A stretch of DNA of 64,000 nt from Rhodanobacter sp. (GTDB lineage: Bacteria > Pseudomonadota > Gammaproteobacteria > Xanthomonadales > Rhodanobacteraceae), in assembly GCA_004298045.1 (NCBI GenBank), contig SCRM01000010.1, positions 62,001 through 126,000 on the forward strand, given 5' to 3'. Position numbers and translations under genes: made by a program. Below, in pieces: positions 34,656-45,518 of this stretch. The notes under the pieces were generated by a model, which was given only the letters and a program-made list of their open reading frames with translations, had not been told where the DNA came from and made no database searches. Position 1 is the stretch's first letter, and every line of letters starts with the position of its first letter.

Positions 34656-35975
34656 ATGGCCGACACAAAAACATTCCACCTCCCCGATCTCGGCGAAGGC
34701 CTGCCCGACGCGACCATCGTCGAGTGGCTGGTGAAGGAAGGCGACAGCGTCAAGCTCGATGCCCCGCTGGTGTCGATGGAAACCGCGAAGGCCGTGGTCG
34801 AGGTGCCATCGCCGTACACCGGCAAAGTGCTGAAATTCCACGGCGCCGCCGGCGACGTGATCGAGACCGGTGCCGCACTGGCCGAGTTCGAGCTCGACCC
34901 GAACGGCAAGCAGCGCGCCGAGAGCGGCGGCACCGGCCACCACGCGCCGGCGAAGAAAGCCGCCGCACCCGCCCCGGCACCGGCTCCCGCCGCCACCGCC
35001 GACCGCGAGGATGAAGGCACCGTGGTCGGGGCGATGATTTCCAGCAACGCCGTGCACGTCGAGCAGGCCGCATCCATCGGCGGCGTCAAGGCCGTACCCG
35101 CGGTGCGTGCGCTGGCGAAAAAGCTCAAGGTCGACCTCGCCCGCGTGCGCCCGACGGGCGCCGACGGCGTGGTCACGCTGAAGGACGTCAAGGCCGCGGC
35201 CGCCAACGGCAGCGCGCCGCTCGGCGCCGCGCCGGCTGCTGTCGCGGCGCCCGCCGCGGCCGCGCCAACCGTCACGCACAGCGCGGTGTCGCTCGCCGGC
35301 AAGCCGGTGCGCACCGCGCCGCCGACCGCGCACGTCATCGGCCAACCCGAGCAGCTCAAGGGCGTGCGCCGCAACATGGCGCGGGTGATGGCCGATGCCC
35401 ACGCGCGCGTGGTGCAGACCACCATCGTCGACGACGCCGACCTGCACGCCTGGATCGGCAAGCAGGACATCACCGCGCGCACCATCCGCGCCATCGTCGC
35501 CGCGTGCAAGGCCGAGCCCGGCCTCAACGCCTGGTTCGACGACAAGAACCTCACCCTCACCAAGCATCCGCAAGTGGACCTCGGCGTTGCGGTGGACACG
35601 CCGGACGGCCTGTTCGTGCCGGCGCTGCGCAACGCGCACCTGCTCGACGCGCGCGGCGTGCGCGAAGGCATCAACCGCCTGCGCGCGCAGGTGGAGGACC
35701 GCTCGATCCCGCCCAGCGAACTCACCGGCTACACCATCAGCCTGTCCAACTTCGGCATGTTCGCCGGCCGCTACGGCACCGTCGTCGTCGTGCCGCCGTG
35801 CGTCGCCATCGTCGGCGTCGGCAAGCTGAGCCACGACGTGGTCGCAGTGATCGGCGGCATCGAAGTGCATCGCCGCCTGCCGATCAGCCTCACCTTCGAC
35901 CACCGCGCCTGCACCGGCGGCGAAGCCGCCCGCTTCCTCAAGGTGCTGCTCGACGACCTCGCGCTGTCGCAGTAA
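34656..35975 (+). CDS. Dihydrolipoamide acetyltransferase (E2)
   Basis: Core of the pyruvate (or branched-chain 2-oxo acid) dehydrogenase complex, moving the acyl group from lipoate to CoA. Domains in 439 residues: lipoyl domain 1-80 with the modified Lys45 in METAKAVVEV; Ala/Pro linker; peripheral-subunit-binding domain about 145-180 (VPAVRALAKKLKVDLARV); second Ala-rich linker; acyltransferase domain about 215-439 with YTISLSNFGMFAGRYGT and catalytic His in LTFDHRACTGGEAARF. Only one lipoyl domain. No E3 gene follows. Confidence 0.93.
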   Translation: MADTKTFHLPDLGEGLPDATIVEWLVKEGDSVKLDAPLVSMETAKAVVEVPSPYTGKVLKFHGAAGDVIETGAALAEFELDPNGKQRAESGGTGHHAPAKKAAAPAPAPAPAATADREDEGTVVGAMISSNAVHVEQAASIGGVKAVPAVRALAKKLKVDLARVRPTGADGVVTLKDVKAAAANGSAPLGAAPAAVAAPAAAAPTVTHSAVSLAGKPVRTAPPTAHVIGQPEQLKGVRRNMARVMADAHARVVQTTIVDDADLHAWIGKQDITARTIRAIVAACKAEPGLNAWFDDKNLTLTKHPQVDLGVAVDTPDGLFVPALRNAHLLDARGVREGINRLRAQVEDRSIPPSELTGYTISLSNFGMFAGRYGTVVVVPPCVAIVGVGKLSHDVVAVIGGIEVHRRLPISLTFDHRACTGGEAARFLKVLLDDLALSQ

Positions 35976-35983
35976 TGCGGCCC

Positions 35984-36050
35984 GCCCTCGCGTGCCACGG
36001 CACGCGAGGGCGCAACCGTTCGCACATGGCCTGTCGGACGGAAGTCCGAC
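35984..36050 (+). repeat. Two strong hairpins after the E2 gene
   Basis: A perfect 12-bp stem with CACG loop (35984-36011) and a 7-bp stem with GGAA loop (36033-36050, GTCGGAC/GTCCGAC). Neither has a T-run. They stand upstream of a solo repeat arm and the shared terminator, and would structure the operon 3' UTR. Confidence 0.75.
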
Positions 36051-36082
36051 CTGCAAGGGCTGGTGTGCCCGGCTGTTCCAGA

Positions 36083-36111
36083 TCCGCAATCTCGATTCCC
36101 GAATCCCGTCC
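36083..36111 (+). repeat. Solo right arm of the GGGATTCG repeat family
   Basis: TCCGCAATCTCGATTCCC then GAATCCCGTCC, in the right-arm orientation, 110 bp after the E2 stop. No left arm is nearby. Confidence 0.7.
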
Positions 36112-36117
36112 CAAAAG

Positions 36118-36143
36118 AAAAACCCCGCCGAAGCGGGGTTTTT
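36118..36143. terminator. Bidirectional terminator between E2 and groEL
   Basis: AAAAACCCCGC-CGAA-GCGGGGTTTTT: an 11-bp perfect stem with A and T runs on either side, between two convergent genes. Confidence 0.95.
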
Positions 36144-36171
36144 CGTGTTGCGGGAAACGTGGAACGGTGGA

Positions 36172-38319
<2,148 letters not shown>

Positions 38320-38346
38320 TTAGCACTCGGTGCAAGTGAGTGCCAA
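38320..38346. promoter_or_regulatory. CIRCE operator (HrcA binding site) upstream of groESL
   Basis: TTAGCACTC-N9-GAGTGCCAA matches the CIRCE consensus TTAGCACTC-N9-GAGTGCTAA with one change. It lies about 70 bp upstream of groES, so the operon should be repressed by HrcA in the absence of heat stress. The hrcA gene is not in the window. Confidence 0.95.
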
Positions 38347-38478
38347 TTCTAGCCGTGCAGGGCGCCACTGCAACCTGCGACGCACCACGCCAACACGAAC
38401 TGGCCCTGACCACAGCTAGTGGGGGAGCGTCCGACTGGTTTCAAGGGCCGGGGACGCCGCGGTTAAAGTGGACGCACC

Positions 38479-38847
38479 ATGAGCACCGCAACCCTGCCCC
38501 CCGCCGCCGTCCTTCTCTGCCAGTGCTCCTGTCCGGACCTGGCGTGCGCGCGGCAACTGGCGGAAACCCTGGTCGGCGAACGGCTCGCCGCCTGCGTCAA
38601 TGTGCTGCCCGGCGTGCAGTCGGTGTACCGCTGGCAGGGCCAGATGCAGAACGAGACGGAAGTGCTGCTGCTGATCAAGACCACGGCGGAACGGTTCGAC
38701 GCGCTCAAGGCGCGGCTGCGCGCCCTGCACCCGTACGAACTGCCGGAGCTGGTGGCAACCCCGGTGGCCGCCGGGCATGCGGCCTATCTGGACTGGGTGC
38801 GGGCGAACGTCGCGGCGGCCGGTGGCCCCGCCGGCAAGCAGTCATAA
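38479..38847 (+). CDS. cutA: Divalent-cation tolerance protein CutA
   Basis: Small trimeric protein (122 residues) of the CutA1 family, linked to copper and divalent-cation tolerance. Family motifs: ETLVGERLAACVNVLPGVQSVYRWQG and LLLIKTTAERFDAL, HPYELPELVATP. As in E. coli it lies directly upstream of dsbD, about 36 bp apart. Confidence 0.96.
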   Translation: MSTATLPPAAVLLCQCSCPDLACARQLAETLVGERLAACVNVLPGVQSVYRWQGQMQNETEVLLLIKTTAERFDALKARLRALHPYELPELVATPVAAGHAAYLDWVRANVAAAGGPAGKQS

Positions 38848-38883
38848 TGTCTGGGCGTGCACGGTGATTTTGCCGGAGTCGAG

Positions 38884-41058
38884 ATGCTGAAGTTCTTCCG
38901 CCGCGGTCTGCTGCTGGCCGGCCTGCTTGGCCTCCTTGCCGCCTTCATGCCAGCCATGGCGCAAAGCGCGGACGACGGCCTGCTGCCGGTCACCGAGGCC
39001 TACCAGCTCAGCGCCGACACCACGACGCCCGGCGTGGTGCGGCTGCACTGGAAGATCGCGCCGGACTATTACCTTTACCGCGGGCGGATGAAGTTCACCG
39101 CCGGCCCCGGCGTGACGCTGGGCGCGGCGCAGACGCCGGCCGGCGAAACCATCAACGATCCCTACATCGGCCCGCAGGAGATCTACCACCACGCGGCCAC
39201 CGCGACGATCCCGTATACCGTCGCGCCGGGCACCACGCGGCTCGCGCTCGATGTGCGCTATCAGGGTTGCCACGAGGTGGAGCCCAAGATCTGCTACCCG
39301 CCGCATACCGAACATCTCGATCTGCCCCTGCCGGCGGCGGCCGCGGGCGGCCATTCGCTCGGCAACGCGCTGCAGCAACTCGGCGCCAACGCGGCGGGCG
39401 GCGACAGTGGCGCGGCGTTGCCGGCTGAGCAGGCATTCCGGTTCTCGGCGCTGGCGAAGGACCGGCATGAGCTCCTGCTGCGCTGGACCATGCCGAAGGA
39501 CTATTACGTCTACCGCGACCGCATCCAGTTGCGCCTGAAGGATGCCCACGGCGTGACGCTCGACCAGCCGACATGGCCGGCCGGCGCCGTCGAGCATGAA
39601 GACGTGCAATTCGGCAAGGTCGCGGTGTATTTCGGCGAGCTCGACCTGCCGGTGGCGCTCGCCGGTGACACCTCCAACCTCGCGCAGCTCACGCTGGAAA
39701 CCACCTTCCTCGGCTGCAAGGACGGCGGCGTGTGCTACCCGCCGATCACCCGGCAGGCAACCATCGACCTCGGCGGTGGCGCCGCCGCGGCCGGCACGCC
39801 GGTGGCAACAGCCACCGCCACCACCACATTACCAACCGGCCCGCTGCGCACCAGCCTCGTGGCCGCGTTGCTGCTGGCGCTCGGCGGCGGCTTGATCCTG
39901 AACCTCATGCCGTGCGTGTTGCCGGTGCTGTCGATCAAGGCCGTGAGCGTGCTCGAACACGGCGGCGACGCCGCGCATCGCCGCCGCCACGCGCTGGCCT
40001 ACACCGCCGGCGTGCTGGCGAGTTTCGCCGCGCTCGGCGGGGGCATCGTGGCGCTGCGCGGCGCCGGGCACGCGCTGGGCTGGGGTACGCAACTGCAACA
40101 ACCGGTAGTGGTGGCCATTCTCGCCTGCGTGATCTTTGCGCTCGGCCTCGCCATGTCGGGCGTGATCGAGCTGGGCGCCAGCTGGGGCAATGCCGGCGCC
40201 GGGCTGGCCGCGCGTGGCGGCGCCGGCGGCAGCTTCTTCACTGGCGTGCTGGCGGTGGTGGTCGCCAGCCCGTGCACCGCACCGTTCATGGGCGCCGCGC
40301 TGGCGTATGCGTTCGCGGCACCGATGATGAACGCCTTGCTGGTGTTTCTTGCACTGGGCATCGGCTTGGCGCTGCCGTTCCTGGCGATCGGCTTCGTTCC
40401 CGCCGTGGCCCGCTGGCTGCCCAGGCCGGGGCGCTGGATGCAAACCCTGAAACAGGTGCTGGCGTTCCCGATGTACCTGACCGCTGCGTGGCTGGCCTGG
40501 GTGCTGGCCAACCAGCGCGGCGCCGACGGCGTGGGTCTGCTGCTGGTGGCGCTGGTCGCGCTGGCGGCCGCGCTGTGGTGGATCGAGCGCAGCCGCGGGC
40601 GCGGCCCGCTGCGCCACGCGCTGACCGCCGTGCTGGCGCTGGCCACGCTGGCGCCGCTGTATCTCCTGCAGCAGGTGCCGGCCGTCGCCGGCAGCGTCGC
40701 CGCCAACCGCCTCAGCGTGCCATACAGCGCGGCCAGACTTGCCGAGCTGCGCGCCGCCGGCACCCCGGTATTCGTCGACATGACCGCCGACTGGTGCATC
40801 ACCTGCAAGGCCAACGAGCACACCGTGCTCGCCTCGGCCGCGTTCCGCGACCTGCTGCGGCGCACCGGCGCGGTGTACATGCAGGGCGACTGGACCAACG
40901 AGGACCCGGCGATCACCGCCTTCCTGCAGCAGTACCACTCGCCCGGCGTGCCGCTGTACGTGGTGTTTCCCGCAGGCGGCGGGGCCGGACGCCAGCTGCC
41001 GACGGTGCTGACCACGGCGCTGGTGACGCGCGCGCTCGACGAGGCGGCGCGCGGATGA
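38884..41058 (+). CDS. dsbD: Thiol:disulfide interchange protein DsbD with duplicated N-terminal domain
   Basis: Inner-membrane protein moving reducing power from cytoplasmic thioredoxin to the periplasm. A signal peptide (residues 1-27) is followed by two successive alpha domains, about 30-165 and 175-310, each with the Cys pair and CYPP motif (GCHEVEPKICYPP and GCKDGGVCYPP). Next is the eight-helix beta domain (about 320-605) with its two cysteines in NLMPCVLPV and VVASPCTAPFMG, and the thioredoxin-like gamma domain with DMTADWCITCKANE. E. coli DsbD has one alpha domain, so the 724 residues include a duplication. The ATG at 38884 follows GGAG. Confidence 0.95.
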   Translation: MLKFFRRGLLLAGLLGLLAAFMPAMAQSADDGLLPVTEAYQLSADTTTPGVVRLHWKIAPDYYLYRGRMKFTAGPGVTLGAAQTPAGETINDPYIGPQEIYHHAATATIPYTVAPGTTRLALDVRYQGCHEVEPKICYPPHTEHLDLPLPAAAAGGHSLGNALQQLGANAAGGDSGAALPAEQAFRFSALAKDRHELLLRWTMPKDYYVYRDRIQLRLKDAHGVTLDQPTWPAGAVEHEDVQFGKVAVYFGELDLPVALAGDTSNLAQLTLETTFLGCKDGGVCYPPITRQATIDLGGGAAAAGTPVATATATTTLPTGPLRTSLVAALLLALGGGLILNLMPCVLPVLSIKAVSVLEHGGDAAHRRRHALAYTAGVLASFAALGGGIVALRGAGHALGWGTQLQQPVVVAILACVIFALGLAMSGVIELGASWGNAGAGLAARGGAGGSFFTGVLAVVVASPCTAPFMGAALAYAFAAPMMNALLVFLALGIGLALPFLAIGFVPAVARWLPRPGRWMQTLKQVLAFPMYLTAAWLAWVLANQRGADGVGLLLVALVALAAALWWIERSRGRGPLRHALTAVLALATLAPLYLLQQVPAVAGSVAANRLSVPYSAARLAELRAAGTPVFVDMTADWCITCKANEHTVLASAAFRDLLRRTGAVYMQGDWTNEDPAITAFLQQYHSPGVPLYVVFPAGGGAGRQLPTVLTTALVTRALDEAARG

Positions 41059-41071
41059 GCCGCGGCCGGCC

Positions 41072-41611
41072 ATGAGCCGCGAGAACCTGGTCATTCTTGT
41101 CGCCGCCGTGCTCGCGGCGGCGGTCGGCGGCTACCTGCAGCACGCAAGCCGCGTCGCGCACGCCGACGGCGGCGTGGCGACCACCACCGTCGACGCCCCG
41201 GCACCGGCGCTCTCCTTGCCCGATCTGGCCGGCCATACGCGCACGCTGTCCGACTACGGCAACCGCCGCGTGCTGCTGAATTTCTGGGCCACGTGGTGCG
41301 CGCCATGCCTGAAAGAGATGCCGGCGCTGGACGCCGCCCAGCGCAAGTTCGGCGATCAGGGCGCGATCGTCGTCGGTATTGCCATGGACGATCCCGACCG
41401 GGTCCGGGCATTTCTCGCCGCGCACCCGGTCAGTTACCCGATTTTGCTGGGCTCGCTGGATGACCCCAGCACCCCCAAACAGTGGGGAAATCGCGACGAA
41501 GTGTTGCCTTATAGCGTGTTGATCGACGCCAATCAGCGCATTATCGCTACCCGCCGTGGCCCGCTCGACGCGGCGCAGCTTGCCGACTGGTTACGCACGT
41601 CACCACGCTGA
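41072..41611 (+). CDS. TlpA/ResA-like periplasmic thioredoxin
   Basis: Membrane-anchored periplasmic thiol reductase of 179 residues. One N-terminal helix (6-23) is followed by a thioredoxin fold with the active site NFWATWCAPCLKEMPAL, Cys-Ala-Pro-Cys, and the cis-Pro region EVLPYSVLID. It begins 13 bp after dsbD and is presumably reduced by it; a role in cytochrome c maturation or cbb3 copper delivery is likely but inferred. Confidence 0.93.
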   Translation: MSRENLVILVAAVLAAAVGGYLQHASRVAHADGGVATTTVDAPAPALSLPDLAGHTRTLSDYGNRRVLLNFWATWCAPCLKEMPALDAAQRKFGDQGAIVVGIAMDDPDRVRAFLAAHPVSYPILLGSLDDPSTPKQWGNRDEVLPYSVLIDANQRIIATRRGPLDAAQLADWLRTSPR

Positions 41612-41750
41612 GCGCGGCATACGCGGTCGCACGGTGGTTGCCCGCAACCTACGCTGAACATCGTCGATCTGCGGCGAACTGGACAACATCGACTCGACCG
41701 CGCACACTGCGCGGCGGTTCGGGCCGTCCGGCCGCCAGCACAGGTGTGGC

Positions 41751-42194
41751 GTGGCAAAACTTCTGGTCCTGCACGGGCCCAACCTCAATCTGCTCGGTAC
41801 CCGTGAGCCAGCGATCTACGGTCGCGCAACGCTCGCCGACATCAACCAGCGGTTGACGGCGCAGGCGCAGGCGGCCGGCCATGAGCTGGCGTGGTTCCAG
41901 TCCAATGCCGAGCACGAGCTGATCGGCCGCGTGCACCAGGCCCGCGACGAGCAGGTGGCCATGCTGCTGGTCAACGCCGGCGCCTATACCCACACCAGCA
42001 TCGCGCTGCGCGACGCGCTCGCCGGCGTCGCCATCCCGTTCATCGAAGTGCATTTGTCCAACGTGTTTGCGCGCGAGCCGTTCCGCCACCACTCGTATCT
42101 GTCCGACCTTGCCGTTGGTCTCATTTGCGGCTTTGGTGGCGACAGCTACCGCCTGGCGCTGGACGCCGCCATGCAGCGCCTCGCCGCGCGCTGA
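41751..42194 (+). CDS. aroQ: 3-dehydroquinate dehydratase, type II
   Basis: Shikimate-pathway enzyme of 147 residues. Motifs: [21 protein letters not shown] with the catalytic Tyr, and [19 protein letters not shown] with the catalytic His. Starts with GTG. The neighbours accB and accC are the usual partners of aroQ in gammaproteobacteria. Confidence 0.97.
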   Translation: MAKLLVLHGPNLNLLGTREPAIYGRATLADINQRLTAQAQAAGHELAWFQSNAEHELIGRVHQARDEQVAMLLVNAGAYTHTSIALRDALAGVAIPFIEVHLSNVFAREPFRHHSYLSDLAVGLICGFGGDSYRLALDAAMQRLAAR

Positions 42195-42252
42195 CGTACC
42201 CGTTCCCTTTTCCGTCGCCTGCGGGCGGCGCCAACACCCTGAAGGCCAACCC

Positions 42253-42726
42253 ATGGATCTGCGCAAGATCAAAAAGCTGATCGACCTGCTCGAAGAGTCG
42301 AACCTCGCCGAACTGGAGATCAAGGAAGGCGAAGAGGTCGTGCGCCTGTCGCGCGTGCCCAAGGGCGGCATGGTCGCCGCCGCGCCCGCGCCGATGTACG
42401 CCATGCCGGCCCCGCCCCTGGCCGCTCCGGCGGCCCCGGCCATCGCCGCTCCGGTCGTTGCCAGCGCCCCCGCCGTCGATGCCCTGCCCGACGGCCACGT
42501 CATCAAGTCGCCGATGGTCGGCACCTTCTACGCCGCCGCCACCCCCGGCGCCGCGCCGTTGGTCAAGATCGGCCAGCAGGTCAAGGTCGGCGACGCGCTC
42601 GGCGTGATCGAAGCGATGAAAATGTTCAACCAGATCGAAGCCGACGCCGCCGGTACCGTCAAAGCCATCCTTATCGACAACAGCGAGCCGGTCGAATTCG
42701 ACCAGCCAATGTTTGTGATTGGCTGA
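42253..42726 (+). CDS. accB: Acetyl-CoA carboxylase biotin carboxyl carrier protein
   Basis: Carries the biotin of acetyl-CoA carboxylase, 157 residues. N-terminal MDLRKIKKLIDLLEESNLAE, an Ala/Pro linker (40-78), and the biotinyl domain with the modified Lys123 in VIEAMKMFNQIEAD. Target of BirA at 19.6 kb. The accC gene, normally next, is displaced by a 451-bp element carrying a four-helix-bundle gene. Confidence 0.98.
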   Translation: MDLRKIKKLIDLLEESNLAELEIKEGEEVVRLSRVPKGGMVAAAPAPMYAMPAPPLAAPAAPAIAAPVVASAPAVDALPDGHVIKSPMVGTFYAAATPGAAPLVKIGQQVKVGDALGVIEAMKMFNQIEADAAGTVKAILIDNSEPVEFDQPMFVIG

Positions 42727-42731
42727 GAGGC

Positions 42732-43182
42732 GGGGATTCGGGAGTGGGGATTCGAGATTCGGCACCGCGGCCGCACCACCGGCTTGAAGTATGGCGCGAC
42801 GCCATGGACCTCGTCGAAGCGATCTACCGGATCAGTGCCACTTTTCCCGACTTCGAACGCTTTGCCCTCAGCCAGCAGATACGGCGTGCTGTTGTCAGCG
42901 TGCCGTCGAACATTGCCGAAGGTGCCGCCCGCAAATCGACCTCGGAGTATCTGCGGTTCCTTTCCATCGCTCGCGGCTCACTGGCCGAACTGGACACGCA
43001 ATTGCATATCGCCGAACGGCTCGACTACACCACGTTTCCACCCGATGCCGTGGAACTGGTCAATTGCGTCTTCGCCAAACTGAACGCCCTCATCCGCTCC
43101 CTCCAGCCCCGCGAAAGTTGAGGCACCGCGCAGCATCAACGCTCTTGCTCTTACCAATCCCGAATCCCAGATCCCGAATCCC
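42732..43182. mobile_element. 451-bp element with inverted GGGATTCG arms carrying a four-helix-bundle gene
   Basis: Left arm 42732-42762 (units GGGGATTCGGG, GTGGGGATTCGAGATTCGG) and right arm 43154-43182 (CCAATCCCGAATCCC, AGATCCCGAATCCC) are reverse-complementary in pattern and enclose one gene. The element separates accB from accC, which are normally adjacent. The left arm begins 5 bp after the accB stop and the right arm ends exactly at the accC ATG. Shorter elements with the same arms but no gene occur elsewhere in the window. No transposase or target duplication is visible, so calling it mobile is inference. Confidence 0.65.
42744..43121 (+). CDS. Four-helix-bundle protein (23S rRNA intervening-sequence protein family)
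   Basis: Protein of 125 residues of the family found in 23S rRNA intervening sequences (TIGR02436/S23-like), related to the bAvd accessory protein of diversity-generating retroelements. Diagnostic segments are [38 protein letters not shown] and [20 protein letters not shown]. These bundles form basic pentamers that bind nucleic acid in the Avd case; the function here is unknown. The start is a GTG at 42744 inside the repeat arm, so the first residues (MGIRDS) are encoded by the repeat. A later ATG (42804) would remove the conserved first helix. It has no recognisable SD and may be read through from accB. Confidence 0.88.
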   Translation: MGIRDSAPRPHHRLEVWRDAMDLVEAIYRISATFPDFERFALSQQIRRAVVSVPSNIAEGAARKSTSEYLRFLSIARGSLAELDTQLHIAERLDYTTFPPDAVELVNCVFAKLNALIRSLQPRES

Positions 43183-44553
43183 ATGCCTCTAGAAAAAGTC
43201 CTCATCGCCAATCGCGGCGAAATTGCGTTGCGCATCCTGCGCGCGTGCCAGAGCCTCGGCATCAAGACGGTCGCGGTGCATTCGACGGTGGATCGCAATT
43301 TGAAGCATGTCGGCCTGGCCGACGAGGCGATCTGCATCGGGCCGGCACCGTCGGCCGAGAGTTACCTCAACATTCCGCGCATCATCGCGGCAGCGGAGAT
43401 TTCCGACGCACAGGCGATCCACCCCGGCTACGGGTTTCTCTCCGAGCGCGCGGATTTCGCCGAACAGGTGGAGAAATCCGGCTTCGTCTTCATCGGCCCT
43501 TCGCCGGACGTGATCCGCATGATGGGCGACAAGGTGCAGGCGATCCGCGCGATGAAGGCGGCCGGGGTGCCGTGCGTGCCCGGCTCCGGCGCGCCGCTGG
43601 GCGAGGACATGGCGGAAAACATGCGCATTGCGCGCGAGATCGGCTACCCGGTGCTGATCAAGGCGGCGGGCGGCGGCGGCGGGCGCGGCATGCGCGACGT
43701 GCGCACCGAGGCGCATCTGGCCAACGCGATCGTGATGACCAAACAGGAGGCCAAGGCCGCGTTCGGCAACGATCAGGTCTACATGGAGAAATTCCTGGAA
43801 AACCCGCGCCACGTCGAGATCCAGGTGCTGGCCGACGGCCAGGGCCACGCGATCTACCTCGCCGACCGCGACTGCTCAATGCAGCGCCGCCACCAGAAGG
43901 TGACCGAGGAAGCGCCGGCGCCCGGCATCCCCGAGGATTTGCGCGCACGCATCGGCAAGGTGTGCACCGACGCCTGCCTGCGCATCGGTTACCGTGGCGC
44001 CGGCACGTTCGAGTTCCTGTATCAGGACGGGCAGTTCTATTTCATCGAAATGAACACCCGCATCCAGGTCGAGCACGGCATCAGCGAGATGATCACCGGC
44101 GTCGACCTGGTGCGCGAGCAACTGCTGATCGCCGGCGGCGAGCAGCTGTCGATCCGGCAAGAAGACATCCACGTCACCGGCCACGCGATCGAGTGCCGCA
44201 TCAACGCGGAAGATCCCGATACCTTCCTGCCCTGCCCAGGTACGGTGAAGCGATTCGAGGCGCCCGGCGGCCCCGGTGTGCGGGTGGATACCCACCTCTA
44301 CGACGGCTACCAGATTCCGCCCAACTACGACTCGATGATCGGCAAGATCATGGTGCATGCGCCCGACCGCGGCACCGCCATTGCGCGCATGCAACTGGCG
44401 CTGGCGGAAACGGTGATCGAAGGGGTGAAGTGCAACATCCCGCTGCAGCAGCGCATCCTTGCCGATGTCGGTTTCCAGCGCGGCCGGCAGAACATCCATT
44501 ACCTCGAAAAGCGCATTGCCGAGCAGCGCGAAAAGGCGGCGACCGGCAAATAA
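43183..44553 (+). CDS. accC: Acetyl-CoA carboxylase, biotin carboxylase subunit
   Basis: ATP-grasp enzyme that carboxylates biotin on AccB, 456 residues. Seen: [17 protein letters not shown], the HPGYGFLSE motif, the glycine-rich loop [27 protein letters not shown], and the catalytic [18 protein letters not shown]. The normal upstream leader shared with accB is replaced by the right arm of the repeat element, which ends at the ATG; no clear Shine-Dalgarno remains. The coding sequence itself is intact. Confidence 0.98.
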   Translation: MPLEKVLIANRGEIALRILRACQSLGIKTVAVHSTVDRNLKHVGLADEAICIGPAPSAESYLNIPRIIAAAEISDAQAIHPGYGFLSERADFAEQVEKSGFVFIGPSPDVIRMMGDKVQAIRAMKAAGVPCVPGSGAPLGEDMAENMRIAREIGYPVLIKAAGGGGGRGMRDVRTEAHLANAIVMTKQEAKAAFGNDQVYMEKFLENPRHVEIQVLADGQGHAIYLADRDCSMQRRHQKVTEEAPAPGIPEDLRARIGKVCTDACLRIGYRGAGTFEFLYQDGQFYFIEMNTRIQVEHGISEMITGVDLVREQLLIAGGEQLSIRQEDIHVTGHAIECRINAEDPDTFLPCPGTVKRFEAPGGPGVRVDTHLYDGYQIPPNYDSMIGKIMVHAPDRGTAIARMQLALAETVIEGVKCNIPLQQRILADVGFQRGRQNIHYLEKRIAEQREKAATGK

Positions 44554-44571
44554 GCCGGTCGCATACCACCC

Positions 44572-45471
44572 ATGCCGTTCATCGAACTCTCGCTCACCAC
44601 CCGTCACGACCGTCAACCGCATGTCGAAGAAGCGCTGGACGACCTCGGTGCGCTGTCGGTGACGTTGCGCGACGCCAACGCGGAAACCCCCGACGAACAG
44701 GCGATTTTCGAGCCCGGCGTCGGCGAGCTGCCGCTGTGGCCGACCGTCACGCTCTCCGCGCTGTTTGCAGCCGACACCGATCGCCGCGGCCTCGCCGCGG
44801 CGCTCACCGACCTGTTGCCGTGGTTGCCCCCCGAAGCGCTCGTGTTCGCCGACGTGCCCGACCAGGATTGGGAGCGGGTGTGGATGGATCAGTACCACCC
44901 GATGGCGTTCGGCAAGCGGTTATGGATTTATCCGTGGAACGTGGAGCCGCCGGCAGATGCCGGACAAGTCGTGGTGCGGCTCGATCCCGGCCTTGCCTTC
45001 GGCAGCGGCACGCATCCGACCACGGCGCTGTGCCTGGCGTGGCTGGACGGGCTCGATCTCGCCGGCAAGACGGTGATGGATTACGGCTGTGGCTCCGGCA
45101 TCCTCGCCATCGCCGCGCTGAAACTCGGCGCCGCGCACGCCACCGGCGTGGACAACGATCCACAGGCGCTGATTGCGACCCGCGACAACGCTGCGCGCAA
45201 CGGCGTCGCCGGACATCTGGACGTCCATTTGCCGGAAGCCAACACCACGCCGCCGGCCGACGTGTTCGTCGCCAACATCCTGGCCGGCCCGCTGGCGCAG
45301 CTGGCGCCCACCTTTGCGCAAGCCGCCAAACCGGGGGCGCCGTTCGCCATCTCCGGCATCCTCGACAGCCAGCAGGACGAACTCCTCGCGCGCTATGCCG
45401 AGTGGTTCGACGACCTGCACACCGACCTGCGCGACGGCTGGGTGCGCATCAGCGGGCGGCGGCGCGGCTGA
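44572..45471 (+). CDS. prmA: Ribosomal protein L11 methyltransferase
   Basis: SAM-dependent enzyme (299 residues) that trimethylates ribosomal protein L11. The N-terminal substrate-recognition domain (1-110) precedes the methyltransferase fold with LDPGLAFGSGTHPTTALCL, the SAM-binding VMDYGCGSGILAIAALKLG and FVANILAGPL (N-x-L catalytic motif). 18 bp after accC, as in many gammaproteobacteria. Confidence 0.97.
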   Translation: MPFIELSLTTRHDRQPHVEEALDDLGALSVTLRDANAETPDEQAIFEPGVGELPLWPTVTLSALFAADTDRRGLAAALTDLLPWLPPEALVFADVPDQDWERVWMDQYHPMAFGKRLWIYPWNVEPPADAGQVVVRLDPGLAFGSGTHPTTALCLAWLDGLDLAGKTVMDYGCGSGILAIAALKLGAAHATGVDNDPQALIATRDNAARNGVAGHLDVHLPEANTTPPADVFVANILAGPLAQLAPTFAQAAKPGAPFAISGILDSQQDELLARYAEWFDDLHTDLRDGWVRISGRRRG

Positions 45472-45518
45472 CCGCAACCGCCTGCTAAGCTGACGGCTCG
45501 TCTTGCGCCACGGCCCGC

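Noticed and set aside
42732..43182. Classical insertion sequence between accB and accC
   Set aside because: No transposase-like protein, no clean terminal repeat with target duplication; arms are degenerate and the only gene is a helix-bundle protein.
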